Shown here piece after piece: positions 9,430 to 17,349 of a stretch of 64,000 bases of DNA. The stretch lies in NCBI RefSeq assembly GCF_013294015.1, contig NZ_JABSNO010000005.1, positions 117,646 to 181,645 of the forward strand, written 5' to 3'. The notes beneath the pieces are model-generated. The model saw only the letters and a list, made by a program, of their open reading frames with translations. It made no database searches and was not told the DNA's origin. Made by a program: the position numbers and the translations under genes. Position 1 is the stretch's first letter. Each line of letters begins with the position of its first letter. Origin of the DNA: Frigoriflavimonas asaccharolytica. GTDB taxonomy: Bacteria > Bacteroidota > Bacteroidia > Flavobacteriales > Weeksellaceae.

Positions 9430-10485
9430 TTAAAAATTAAATGTTGCTAGTTCTATACCAATTTGGAGTGCATGTTTCTCAGCAATATTTGCATCGCTAT
9501 TGAAAATGGGAGAGAAGTCTTTTTTTACAAATAAATTAAATCCTGCATAACCGATGCTCAATTTGGTTCCAAAAATGAAAGGATTCACACCATTTTCTAC
9601 TTTTTGTATGAAGATATTTTTATCACTTTCTGCATTGCTGTATTTGTAGCGAATTCTATTGCCAATTCTAACGCCACCATACAAACTAACACCAACTCTC
9701 CATTGGTTTGCATCTGCATCCAAAACTTTTTCACCTTCCTGATAAATGTATTTTCGGTTTAAAACATAACTTAAATTGACAGGTATTTCTAAATAACTCT
9801 CTCTCAAAATTGAATATTTTAAATCTCCATTAGCAAAAGGTGATACATTTAATTGATCATTGGCTTGACTTAAAACCTGATTACCTTTTAGTTGATAGGT
9901 ATCTACTCTAATACCATAACCGTAATTTATAAATAATGGACTTGTATATTTTCCAATTTGCCTTTCTCTAACGGAAGTAATGCTCGTAGAAAGCGAACCT
10001 TTAAAATCTTGTGAACCATTAAAAAAATTGAAAGAACCACCATCACTTTCTGTACTTAAAATTCCAGTGGAAATCACCAAACCTCCAGATTTTAATTTTT
10101 CTTTCGGTGTTTTTTCTTTCCTTTTAGTTCTTATACTTAATAAACGATCATCCTCTTTTCCCATCACCGTATTAATAGCAGAAGCTTTTGTGATTGCATC
10201 TAATTCGTCTTTTTCAGCATCAATTTTGTTATTAATGACCTCTGAAAAAGCGGTAGAAATTCTATTTTTCTCTTCTTTCAAGGTAGTTTCAGAAATTTTT
10301 CCATCTTTAAATTCACTTTCTACATAGTCTAATTCTAGATTCATTTTTTTCTTTTCAGAAGAAACGATGCTGTCTATTTTTATAGAATAGTTGGTAATTC
10401 TCTTTTCAAGATCCGTTTTCTCTTGCGCAAAAGAGGCGATAGATAGTGAAAGTGCGAAGGCAGCGAGTACAATTTTAGTTTTCAT
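9430..10485 (-). CDS. Secreted protein of unknown function, coiled-coil then barrel-like
   Basis: A 351-residue protein with a clear Sec signal peptide (MKTKIVLAAFALSLSIASFAQ, cleavage after about residue 20). Residues 25-130 are charged and helical, rich in E and K, probably a coiled coil. The rest is rich in glycine and aromatic residues with alternating strands, ending in IELATFNF, like a small outer-membrane beta-barrel. It lies downstream of the sigma/anti-sigma pair on the same strand with a 90-base gap, so it may be part of that regulon or its envelope output. No named family was recognised. Confidence 0.7.
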   Translation of the reverse strand: MKTKIVLAAFALSLSIASFAQEKTDLEKRITNYSIKIDSIVSSEKKKMNLELDYVESEFKDGKISETTLKEEKNRISTAFSEVINNKIDAEKDELDAITKASAINTVMGKEDDRLLSIRTKRKEKTPKEKLKSGGLVISTGILSTESDGGSFNFFNGSQDFKGSLSTSITSVRERQIGKYTSPLFINYGYGIRVDTYQLKGNQVLSQANDQLNVSPFANGDLKYSILRESYLEIPVNLSYVLNRKYIYQEGEKVLDADANQWRVGVSLYGGVRIGNRIRYKYSNAESDKNIFIQKVENGVNPFIFGTKLSIGYAGFNLFVKKDFSPIFNSDANIAEKHALQIGIELATFNF

Positions 10486-10574
10486 AATATTTATTTTAAT
10501 GTTAATTTTTGGACATATTTTTAGTGGTCTGCTAATTTGTAACAGATTTTTATAGATGAAAAATTGAGATGATT

Positions 10575-11312
10575 TTAGTTGGGCGCTTCGTCTTCAGTAT
10601 AAACAGTCACGCCAAATATTGTAACTGAAGAAGGTTTTATTTTTTGGACAAAAGAATTTGTGATTTCTTCCAATTTATTTTTACTATTTGCAAATTGCTT
10701 TTTTTCTTTTTGCAATTCTCTGCCAAAAAGCAATTCATCTGCTTTCACGTATTGTACAGGATTACTTTTATTAGGCACGATCAAAGTATTATTTTCAGCA
10801 ACTAGTTTCTCCTCTTTTTGACTTTTACTTTTATCAATAGTATTTAGTACGATTGCTTTTTCTGTGATATTAAAATCCTCCTTCGTGATTTTAGTAGTTT
10901 CATCTTTCTTTTTTGTGAATTTTTCAACGTTCTCAGAAACTATTTCAACACCTTTATTTGGGACAATCTCTTCACCAATTATAGGTTCTAATTGTATTTT
11001 TTTGTAATTATTTAAAGTGTCTACAACTAAAATCTTACTAGGCAACGGTGTTTCAATTTTTGTTAATGTTGGAACTTCATTAGATGTAGAATTACCTAGA
11101 AAACTATATTCTACTAAAAATCCCACGGTAATCATTAATAGAACAACTGCTGCATATTTCCAGTAATTGATATTAGAAGTTTTTTCTGGATCAATAATCT
11201 TTTGTTCTTTTGCGTCAAGTTTAGCTTCTAGCTGATCCCAAAGATTAGAAGATGGTTTTAAAGCTCCATTTTCGTAATCGTTTTTTATTTTATTTTTTAA
11301 GGAATTTTCCAT
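10575..11312 (-). CDS. Probable anti-sigma factor, single-pass membrane protein
   Basis: 245 residues: an N-terminal cytoplasmic segment (SLKNKIKNDYENGALKPSSNLWDQLEAKLDA), one transmembrane helix at about 52-70 (WKYAAVVLLMITVGFLVEYSF), and a long low-complexity extracytoplasmic part rich in K, E and T. This layout and its position directly after an ECF sigma gene, with 23 bases of overlap, are those of flavobacterial anti-sigma factors. There is no zinc-binding HxxxCxxC motif. The partner assignment is from context, not from a recognised domain. Confidence 0.75.
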   Translation of the reverse strand: MENSLKNKIKNDYENGALKPSSNLWDQLEAKLDAKEQKIIDPEKTSNINYWKYAAVVLLMITVGFLVEYSFLGNSTSNEVPTLTKIETPLPSKILVVDTLNNYKKIQLEPIIGEEIVPNKGVEIVSENVEKFTKKKDETTKITKEDFNITEKAIVLNTIDKSKSQKEEKLVAENNTLIVPNKSNPVQYVKADELLFGRELQKEKKQFANSKNKLEEITNSFVQKIKPSSVTIFGVTVYTEDEAPN

Positions 11313-11835
11313 TTTCTTCTTTATTAAAAAAGTTTTTTAGCCAAATTTTACTTTTAGAGAGCTGGCTTTTACTCGTTCCTTCGCTGATGTTCAATATTTC
11401 TGCAATCTCGCTGTGTTTTTTATCTTCAAAAACGGAGAGATTAAAAACTAATTTATATCCTATCGGCATTTCGTTTAGAATATCTTCTACTTTAAAATTG
11501 GGTACTTCTTCTTCAAAATTTTCCTCAGATAGATCTGGAATTAATTCTGAATCTGTATAAAGAATATTCTTATTTTTCCGGATTAGGTTAATGGCATCAT
11601 TCACCACTATTTTCCGCAACCAATATTGAAAACTTTTCGCTTCTCGGCAATCTGCTATTTTTGTAAAAGCTTTGAAAAACGCCTCTGAAACTACATCTTC
11701 CGCATCGTGCAAATTTCCTGTGTAGGTATTTGCTATGTACAGCATTTTGCCAGAGTACAATTCGTACAAAGCTTTCTGCGCACTTCTATCGCTAGATTTT
11801 GCAAGTTTGAAGATATGTTCTAAATCTGTTTTCAT
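11290..11835 (-). CDS. ECF-type RNA polymerase sigma factor
   Basis: Sigma-70 family protein of 181 residues. Region 2 spans about residues 10-85 (LYELYSGKMLYIANTYTGNLHDAEDVVSEAFFKAF, with the core-binding and -10 recognition helices). Region 4 spans about 120-170 (LNEMPIGYKLVFNLSVFEDKKHSEIAEIL, then the helix-turn-helix NISEGTSKSQLSKSK). Regions 1 and 3 are absent, as in the ECF class. Its 3' end overlaps the presumed anti-sigma gene by 23 bases, so the two are probably translationally coupled. The inducing signal is unknown. No promoter of the usual TAnnTTTG form is obvious upstream, which would suit autoregulation. Confidence 0.92.
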   Translation of the reverse strand: MKTDLEHIFKLAKSSDRSAQKALYELYSGKMLYIANTYTGNLHDAEDVVSEAFFKAFTKIADCREAKSFQYWLRKIVVNDAINLIRKNKNILYTDSELIPDLSEENFEEEVPNFKVEDILNEMPIGYKLVFNLSVFEDKKHSEIAEILNISEGTSKSQLSKSKIWLKNFFNKEENGKFLKK

Positions 11836-12134
11836 CGGCTTTCTATATACAAGACGGAAATATTTTGAAAAGGTTGCCTGAACTAATAAAAAATTAAATT
11901 TATTTTTCTCGCAAAGATGGTAAGGTATTTAACAAAGAACGTAAATATTTTTAGAATGCTAAAACGCAAAGGGTTATGCTTAAAAAAAAATTATTTTATT
12001 TGTCCGTAAATCTAAGGATTTGTCCACGAAGAACGTGAAATTTAATGAAAGCAGGAATACTAAGTTTTTATTTCAAAAAAAAATTGCACCTTTTAATTAA
12101 GATGCAATTAATTTTATTTAAAAAAATATAGATT
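11836..12134. other. Intergenic stretch with degenerate repeat sequence
   Basis: No gene is visible. The part at about 11910-11980 (TCGCAAAGATGG, AACAAAGAACG, CTAAAACGCAAAGGG) has the look of a degenerate intergenic repeat common between flavobacterial genes. The 12083-12113 hairpin ends the permease transcript. Confidence 0.4.
12076..12113 (-). terminator. Terminator after the nucleoside permease
   Basis: ATTGCACCTTTT and the near-complement GATGCAAT with AATTAA between form a hairpin at about 12087-12112. On the minus strand it is followed by nine T. It lies just past the stop at 12135. Confidence 0.75.
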
Positions 12135-13394
12135 TTAATGAGAAACCTCTGCTATTGCTTCAGGATCGTGTTTGTGTTTGAACATAAAACCGAACAATAC
12201 TGTAATTACCAAGGCATAAGCTGCAAATACAAGCCAGATTTCTTGCCACATTTTGTCTCCATTTTCTAGTGTGAAATATTGTTGGATCAGCCAACCACTC
12301 ACTAAACTTCCCATTATTGCCCCAAAACCATTCGTCATCATCATGAATAAGCCTTGAGCCGAAGATCTGATTTTATAGTTTGTTGTAGTTTCTACGAAAA
12401 GTGATCCAGATATATTGAAAAAATCAAATGCCATTCCGTACACGACACATGATAATATAATTAATCCCAATCCAAATCCTTGTGGATCTCCGTACGCGAA
12501 AAAAGCAAATCGTAAAACCCAAGCAATCATCGATATGAGCATAACTTTCTTTATACCATACCTTTTCAAAAAAAACGGAATTGCTAAAATGAAAAGGGTT
12601 TCCGATACTTGAGATAAAGACATTATAATTGTAGATCTTTTTACTACAAAACTTTCTGCATATTCGGGAATTTTGCCAAAATCTGAAAGAAATGTGTCTC
12701 CATACATGTTCGTCAATTGTAGTGCTGCTCCTAAAAACATAGAAAACAAAAAGAACAAAGCCATTTTATAATCTTTAAATAGGGAAAAAGCATTTAACCC
12801 CAATTTTTCTGAGATTGAAGCATCTTTCGGGATTTGATTTTGTGGTGGGCATTTTGGTAAAGTAAAAGAAAATATCCCCAGAACAAAAGCAATTGCCGCA
12901 GCAATATAAAATTGAGTTCCAGTGTCTTTATTTCCAGATAAATTGGTGATCCACATTGCTACAATGAAACCAACAGTTCCCCAAACACGAATTGGTGGAA
13001 ATACTTTCACTACATCATAATTATTATTTTTCAGGATATAATACGCTATAGAATTTGATAAAGAAATAGTTGGCATATAGAAAGCCATCGCAACTAGCAT
13101 TACCCAGAAGAAATCATCAGGATTTGTAATCGTTGGCAAAAAAAGTAAAACAATACCATAGCATATGTGCAAAAATCCATAAAGTCTTTCTGCATTTATC
13201 CATCTATCTGCTATTATTCCTGTTAGTGCCGGCATTACAATAGAAGCAATCCCTAAGGTTGAAAATACCCGTCCAAATTCTTCGCCTCCCCATTGTTTTG
13301 TGCCAAACCAGTAAACCCCAATAGTTATCAACCAAGCTCCCCACACAAAAAATTGAAGAAAACTAAGGACTGTTAATTTTAATTTAATATTCAT
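12135..13394 (-). CDS. NupG/XapB-type nucleoside permease (MFS)
   Basis: 419 residues with twelve hydrophobic helices. The N-terminus KLTVLSFLQFFVWGAWLITIGVY and the helix-4/5 region (NSIAYYILKNNNYDVVKVFPPIRVWGTVGFI) are characteristic of the nucleoside:proton symporter family of E. coli NupG and XapB. It would import nucleosides across the inner membrane. It lies 10 bases after the bifunctional nuclease gene on the same strand and has its own terminator, so the two probably form an operon. udk and upp elsewhere in the window belong to the same salvage theme. Confidence 0.9.
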   Translation of the reverse strand: MNIKLKLTVLSFLQFFVWGAWLITIGVYWFGTKQWGGEEFGRVFSTLGIASIVMPALTGIIADRWINAERLYGFLHICYGIVLLFLPTITNPDDFFWVMLVAMAFYMPTISLSNSIAYYILKNNNYDVVKVFPPIRVWGTVGFIVAMWITNLSGNKDTGTQFYIAAAIAFVLGIFSFTLPKCPPQNQIPKDASISEKLGLNAFSLFKDYKMALFFLFSMFLGAALQLTNMYGDTFLSDFGKIPEYAESFVVKRSTIIMSLSQVSETLFILAIPFFLKRYGIKKVMLISMIAWVLRFAFFAYGDPQGFGLGLIILSCVVYGMAFDFFNISGSLFVETTTNYKIRSSAQGLFMMMTNGFGAIMGSLVSGWLIQQYFTLENGDKMWQEIWLVFAAYALVITVLFGFMFKHKHDPEAIAEVSH

Positions 13395-13404
13395 TATAAA
13401 TAAA

Positions 13405-14004
13405 TTATTCTATATTTTTTTTACGTTTTTTTATTTCGTCTTGAAGTTGAAGTGCAGTATCAAAATCTTCGTCTTTTACTGCAGTTGCAAGCAAAGTTTC
13501 CAATTCTTCCATAGATAGCATCATCATGGTTTGCTCATCTTCTCGCTCTTCTTCAAATTCTGTATTGGGCTTAGAAGCATCTTCCAAATCTAGTAAAATG
13601 CCCGCTTCATTTAACACTTGATCTGTGGTGAAAATGGGAGCATCAAAACGCACTGCCATCGCGACAGCATCCGAAGTTCTTGCATCCAAAATCACTTCTT
13701 CCTGCGTAAGAATATTTTTGAAATTAATATTTGAAAAAAATACTCCATCGATGATTTGATATATAATCACAGAATCTAATTCAAAATTTGTAGATTTTGC
13801 AAAACTTGTAAACAAATCGTGTGTAAGAGGTCTTGGTGGATGGATGTCTTTTTCTAAACCGAGAGAAATAGATTGCGCCTCAAAATTGCCGATTACAACG
13901 GGTATTTTCACATTGCTTTCTACGTTTTCCAAAAGTAATGCATAGGCACCAGATTGAGTTTGGCTGTAGGAAATACCGCGGATAATTAATTTTTTATAAT
14001 CCAT
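13405..14004 (-). CDS. Bifunctional nuclease (BFN/DUF151) with C-terminal UVR motif
   Basis: 199 residues. The N-terminal 130 or so are a DUF151 domain: PVVIGNFEAQSISLGLE, PRPLTHDLF and ARTSDAVAMAVRFDAPIF are its conserved stretches. The last 40 residues (LLATAVKDEDFDTALQLQDEIKKRKK) form a UvrB/UvrC-type motif. Plant and some bacterial DUF151 proteins have DNase and RNase activity; the bacterial role is not settled. Its -7 box is only five bases before the ATG, so the mRNA may be leaderless, and a 7-bp tandem repeat lies upstream. The nucleoside permease follows it. Confidence 0.9.
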   Translation of the reverse strand: MDYKKLIIRGISYSQTQSGAYALLLENVESNVKIPVVIGNFEAQSISLGLEKDIHPPRPLTHDLFTSFAKSTNFELDSVIIYQIIDGVFFSNINFKNILTQEEVILDARTSDAVAMAVRFDAPIFTTDQVLNEAGILLDLEDASKPNTEFEEEREDEQTMMMLSMEELETLLATAVKDEDFDTALQLQDEIKKRKKNIE

Positions 14005-14008
14005 ATCA

Positions 14009-14016
14009 CAAATATA
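14009..14016 (-). promoter_or_regulatory. -7 box of the BFN/permease operon, leaderless type
   Basis: The minus strand reads TATATTTG, matching TAnnTTTG. Transcription starting about 6-8 bases further on would begin at or within a few bases of the ATG at 14004, giving a leaderless or near-leaderless message. Confidence 0.55.
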
Positions 14017-14058
14017 AATTAATTTGTGGAATGTACAAGATTTGATGTTGATTAAAAG

Positions 14059-14178
14059 TGATGAATGATGGTTGATGGATGATGATTGATGGTTGATAGA
14101 TGATGGATGATGGTTGATGGTTGATGGATGATGATTGATGGTTGATGGATGATGGATGATGGATGATGGATGATGGAT
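14059..14178. repeat. 7-bp tandem repeat, 17 units of TGATGNN
   Basis: Seventeen consecutive heptamers share TGATG and vary in the last two bases (GA, GT, AT, AA); the last five are identical TGATGGA. Only one unit is imperfect (TGATAGA). On the minus strand the array translates into a Ser-Ile-Ile-His-Gln pattern, but this frame is an artefact. The array begins about 43 bases upstream of the BFN -7 box. Confidence 0.95.
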
Positions 14179-14338
14179 AAAAGTAATTAAAGATTAAAAT
14201 TTGGAAATTATTCAACAGGGATGATGTAAGAATACTATCATACCATTAGAAATACTTCTTGAGGCGGAATCTTACGGTAGAGTTTATTCAATTTTTATAT
14301 CTTTTGAAATCTGTATAAGTGGAATATTTAGAATTTTC

Positions 14339-14443
14339 TAGCCCCGATAGAAACGGCATCCTTTTTTGCTTGGAGATTGCTTCGTACCTCGCAATGATCT
14401 TCGATAGCAAAAAAGATATAGTGGATAGCGGGATTAAGCTCCG
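14339..14443. repeat. Structured dispersed repeat, family R2
   Basis: The left arm (TAGCCCCGATAGAAACGGCA, then TCCTTTTTTGC) and right arm (GCAAAAAAGATATAGTGGAT, then AGCGGGATTAAGC) are imperfect inverted repeats. Between them lies GATTGCTTCGTACCTCGCAA, which has its own short ATTGC/GCAAT stem. I have seen this type between flavobacterial genes. The outer arm resembles that of family R1 (GCCCCGA...GGAAATCCTTTTTTGC), so the two may share an origin. Only one clear copy is in the window. Confidence 0.65.
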
Positions 14444-14486
14444 AAAAAAAAGATATGAAATTTGATAAACCGATACTTTTACAACC

Positions 14487-14512
14487 AAAAAAACGCACCA
14501 AATTGATGCGTT
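14487..14512 (-). terminator. Terminator after etfA
   Basis: ACGCA and TGCGT arms (14493-14511) form a stem around CCAAATTGA. On the minus strand it is followed by seven T. Confidence 0.75.
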
Positions 14513-14533
14513 TTAATTATTTTGATTGAAATA

Positions 14534-15481
14534 TTATTGCTGAATAGCTTTAATTTTTTCCGTCAAAGCTGGGATTATTTGAAAAGCATCTCCTACTACT
14601 CCATAATCTGCAGATTTGAAGAAAGGCGCTTCTGGATCGCTATTGATAACTACAATTGTTTTGGAAGAATTGACTCCTGCCAAATGTTGTATCGCTCCAG
14701 ATATACCAACTGCTACATATAGATTTGGTGAAATTGCTTTACCTGTTTGCCCTACGTGTTCTGAGTGAGGTCTCCAACCAATATCCGAAACTGGCTTGCT
14801 ACAAGCTGTTGCAGCTCCTAAAACACCTGCTAAGTTTTCTATCATTCCCCAGTTTTCTGGGCCTTTCATCCCTCTTCCTGCAGATACTACAATTTCCGCT
14901 TCTTTCAAATCTAAAGCTGTGGAAGCTTGCTCATGAGAGATTACTTTGGTATCTTCGTTTGCTATCGTTAAATTTTTAATTTCTTCTGTACCAGAAACTG
15001 CATTTTCTTTGGCACCAAAGGAATTTTGGGAAACCGTGATGATTGCACCGTCGCCTTCTGCTTTTGCATGCATGAAACCTTTTCCAGAAAAAGAATTTCT
15101 TTTTACGGTAAGTGGCGACATATTTTCTGGAGATTCTACTACATTGGTGATCAAAGAAAATTCTTTTTGTATTGCCAACATTGGTGCAACCGAAGAAGCA
15201 TCTGTAGTGTGAGGAAATACAATGATTTTGCCATCAAAAACTTCATTCACTGCATTTGCATATGCTTTTGCACTAAAATTTTTGAGACCTTCATCTTTGA
15301 TATTTATTACGTTCGTTGCGCCATATTTGTACAAAGCGTCGGAAGAATCTGTAGGATTGATGGTGATTGCTGTTACGGTTTCACCACTTTTGTCTGCAAT
15401 AGATTTTGCATAGGAAACTGCTTCAAAAGCAGCTTTTTTGTAGTGTCCGTTTATATTTTCTGCGTAAATAAATACTGCCAT
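14534..15481 (-). CDS. etfA: Electron transfer flavoprotein, alpha subunit
   Basis: EtfA (FixB) of 315 residues. The C-terminal FAD-binding domain is intact: SAGRGMKGPENW, the SDIGWRPHSEHVGQTGKAISPNLYVAVGISGAIQHLAG block, and the closing INSDPEAPFFKSADYGVVGD signature. With EtfB it accepts electrons from acyl-CoA dehydrogenases and passes them to the quinone pool through ETF:quinone oxidoreductase, which is not in the window. It lies 146 bases after etfB on the same strand, and a terminator follows. Confidence 0.97.
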   Translation of the reverse strand: MAVFIYAENINGHYKKAAFEAVSYAKSIADKSGETVTAITINPTDSSDALYKYGATNVINIKDEGLKNFSAKAYANAVNEVFDGKIIVFPHTTDASSVAPMLAIQKEFSLITNVVESPENMSPLTVKRNSFSGKGFMHAKAEGDGAIITVSQNSFGAKENAVSGTEEIKNLTIANEDTKVISHEQASTALDLKEAEIVVSAGRGMKGPENWGMIENLAGVLGAATACSKPVSDIGWRPHSEHVGQTGKAISPNLYVAVGISGAIQHLAGVNSSKTIVVINSDPEAPFFKSADYGVVGDAFQIIPALTEKIKAIQQ

Positions 15482-15627
15482 TTTTTTTTATTTTTAGTTT
15501 GAAATCAGAAATCCAAGGCTGGAAGTGCACATTTATATTCTGAAATCAATAAATTATTAATTATTAGAAAAATTATTAAATTTAATTTCAAATATCGAAT
15601 TTTTAAATTCCAACATCTGAATTTTTT

Positions 15628-16374
15628 TTAAATTACTTTTGCTTCTTCGTGTAGCATTCTTACCAATTCGTCTAGATTGTCTGCTGCTACCATTTTCACG
15701 GCTGCTCTTGTAGGTACAGATTCAAAACTTACGGCATCTACTTTTGGAGAAACTGCGGAAGCTTCTACAACGTTCAACGCTTTTGATCTTGCCGTCATGA
15801 TGCCTCTCATGTTTGGGATAATCAAATCTTTTTCTTCTACCAAACCTTTTTGTCCGGCTAGAACTGCAGGTAGTTTTACAGAAATTGTTTCTTTACCTCC
15901 ATCAATTTCTCGAATTGCTGTTGCTTCTCCATTATTTATTTCTAAACCTACAGCAGCATTCACGAAAGGAAGATCTAGCAATTGCGCCAACATTCCTGGT
16001 ACAGATCCTCCATTATAATCTAAAGATTCTTTACCACATAATATTAAATCGTAAGCACCATCTTTTGCAACTGCTGCGATTTCTTTGGCTGTTTGGTAAC
16101 TGTCTTTTGGTTCTAAATTTACGCGGATTGCATCATTTGCACCAATTGCCAAAGATTTTCTAATCACTGGTTCTGTGGTTGCATCTCCAACATTGATAAC
16201 AGTAACTATTGCTCCTGCAGATGCTTGCAATTGCACCGCTCTAGAAAGTGCAAACTCATCTAAAGGATTGATAACCCATTGAATTCCAGTTTTATCAAAT
16301 GCAGAATGATCTGCCGTGAAATTTATTTTTGATGTAGTATCTGGCACACTACTTATGCAAACTAATATTTTCAT
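15628..16374 (-). CDS. etfB: Electron transfer flavoprotein, beta subunit
   Basis: EtfB (FixA) of 248 residues. It begins KILVCISSVPDTTSKINF and has the NPLDEFALSRAVQL segment, the LCGKESLDYNGGSVPGMLAQLLDLPF AMP-binding region (about residues 113-140), and a LPAVLAGQKGLVEEKDLIIPNMRGIMTA segment. It forms the heterodimer with EtfA, encoded next. The order etfB-etfA is the usual one. The 146-base gap between them is AT-rich with no clear terminator, so co-transcription is likely. Confidence 0.97.
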   Translation of the reverse strand: MKILVCISSVPDTTSKINFTADHSAFDKTGIQWVINPLDEFALSRAVQLQASAGAIVTVINVGDATTEPVIRKSLAIGANDAIRVNLEPKDSYQTAKEIAAVAKDGAYDLILCGKESLDYNGGSVPGMLAQLLDLPFVNAAVGLEINNGEATAIREIDGGKETISVKLPAVLAGQKGLVEEKDLIIPNMRGIMTARSKALNVVEASAVSPKVDAVSFESVPTRAAVKMVAADNLDELVRMLHEEAKVI

Positions 16375-16505
16375 GAATTTTTTTTTATGTTGCTAAATTA
16401 CAAAATTTTCGTTATGCATGCATACTGATTTTTGTTTGTTTATTATTTATAGCATTTAACTTGTAGTCTTTAGACTTTGGCAAAAATCCTTTTTTTTTAT
16501 GGTTT

Positions 16506-17210
16506 TTACTTTAAGTCAGGTCTCGTTGGTCTTACTTCTATTTTACTTGGCAATGTTCGTGGGTTCATTTTTAAAAGATCCAAAACTAAATTTCCAATAT
16601 CTTCCGGTTGTATTTTCCAAGCGTCTTCTTCGTTTGGCGTGTGTCCATTGAAGTGCGACGAAACAGAACCTGGCATAATTGTGGAAATTTTAATGCCATA
16701 TTTTCTTAAATCTACCATTGCAGCTTGCGTGAAACCGACAACTCCAAATTTTGATGCATTGTAGCCAGAGCCATTTTCGAAAAAATTGGTGCCTGCTAAA
16801 CTCGATATAGAAATAAAATAACCTTCGGATTTTTTCAATTCTTCTACGGATGCTTTTAAAGAGTGAAAAACTCCCGTTAGATTTGTCTCAATCATCGCGT
16901 TCCATTCTTCAATTTCCATTTGATCTACCGGTTTGAAAAATCCCAAACCAGCATTAGCAATCACGCCATCTATTTTGCCAAATTTATCTATAATTTTAGA
17001 AACTGCATTTTTCTCATCTTCAAAATTTCTAACGTTTGAAGTAACTCCAAATACATCTGTAGATATTTTATTTAAATTCTCTACAGCTATATCTATATCA
17101 CTTTGATCTCTCCCACTTATTGCGACTGCAAAATTATTTTTTAGTAAAACTTCTGCAATTCCGTAGCCAATGCCTTTGCTACCACCGGTGATGTATATTG
17201 TTTTTTTCAT
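16506..17210 (-). CDS. Short-chain dehydrogenase/reductase
   Basis: Classical SDR of 234 residues with a Rossmann fold. The cofactor loop is TGGSKGIGYG (about 8-17), the NAGLGFF segment follows, and the catalytic triad is ISISSLAGT (Ser) and YNASK (Tyr, Lys). Arg near the end of strand 2 (SGRDQSD) suggests NADP. Class members reduce a wide range of alcohols and ketones; the substrate cannot be told. It is unlinked to a pathway, though etfBA lie downstream in the same direction. Confidence 0.9.
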   Translation of the reverse strand: MKKTIYITGGSKGIGYGIAEVLLKNNFAVAISGRDQSDIDIAVENLNKISTDVFGVTSNVRNFEDEKNAVSKIIDKFGKIDGVIANAGLGFFKPVDQMEIEEWNAMIETNLTGVFHSLKASVEELKKSEGYFISISSLAGTNFFENGSGYNASKFGVVGFTQAAMVDLRKYGIKISTIMPGSVSSHFNGHTPNEEDAWKIQPEDIGNLVLDLLKMNPRTLPSKIEVRPTRPDLK

Positions 17211-17303
17211 AAATGAAAGATAAGGAAAACTTACTAAATTTCAAATTGAAAGATAACATTTTCAGTGATTGACAATATCAATATTAAGTTTCATTAAACG
17301 CAA

Positions 17304-17329
17304 CAACGCCTCTTGAAAAAGAGGCGTTG
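17304..17329. terminator. Strong hairpin between the dehydrogenase and the T9SS gene
   Basis: Perfect 11-bp arms CAACGCCTCTT and AAGAGGCGTTG enclose a four-base GAAA loop. It lies 21 bases past the stop of the minus-strand T9SS gene. There is no run of T on the minus strand, so termination is likely but not typical. Confidence 0.6.
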
Positions 17330-17349
17330 AAATTTTATTTTGACTAATG

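Larger units (their letters stand above)
14179..14533. other. Intergenic stretch holding a structured repeat
   Basis: No gene is supported between the heptamer array and etfA. The stretch contains the repeat at 14339-14443 and the etfA terminator at 14487-14512; the rest is AT-rich and featureless. Short frames on both strands lack any protein-like character. Confidence 0.5.

Noticed and set aside
14059..14178. CRISPR array
   Set aside because: The repeats are 7 bases, directly joined, with no spacers and no cas genes.
14006..14215. Minus-strand reading frame with Ser-Ile-Ile-His-Gln pattern
   Set aside because: It is the translation of the 7-bp tandem array and has no upstream signal or protein-like variation.
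15026..15502. Plus-strand frame of 158 codons rich in Cys and Phe opposite etfA
   Set aside because: Shadow of the etfA coding strand; the composition is an artefact of AT-rich codons.
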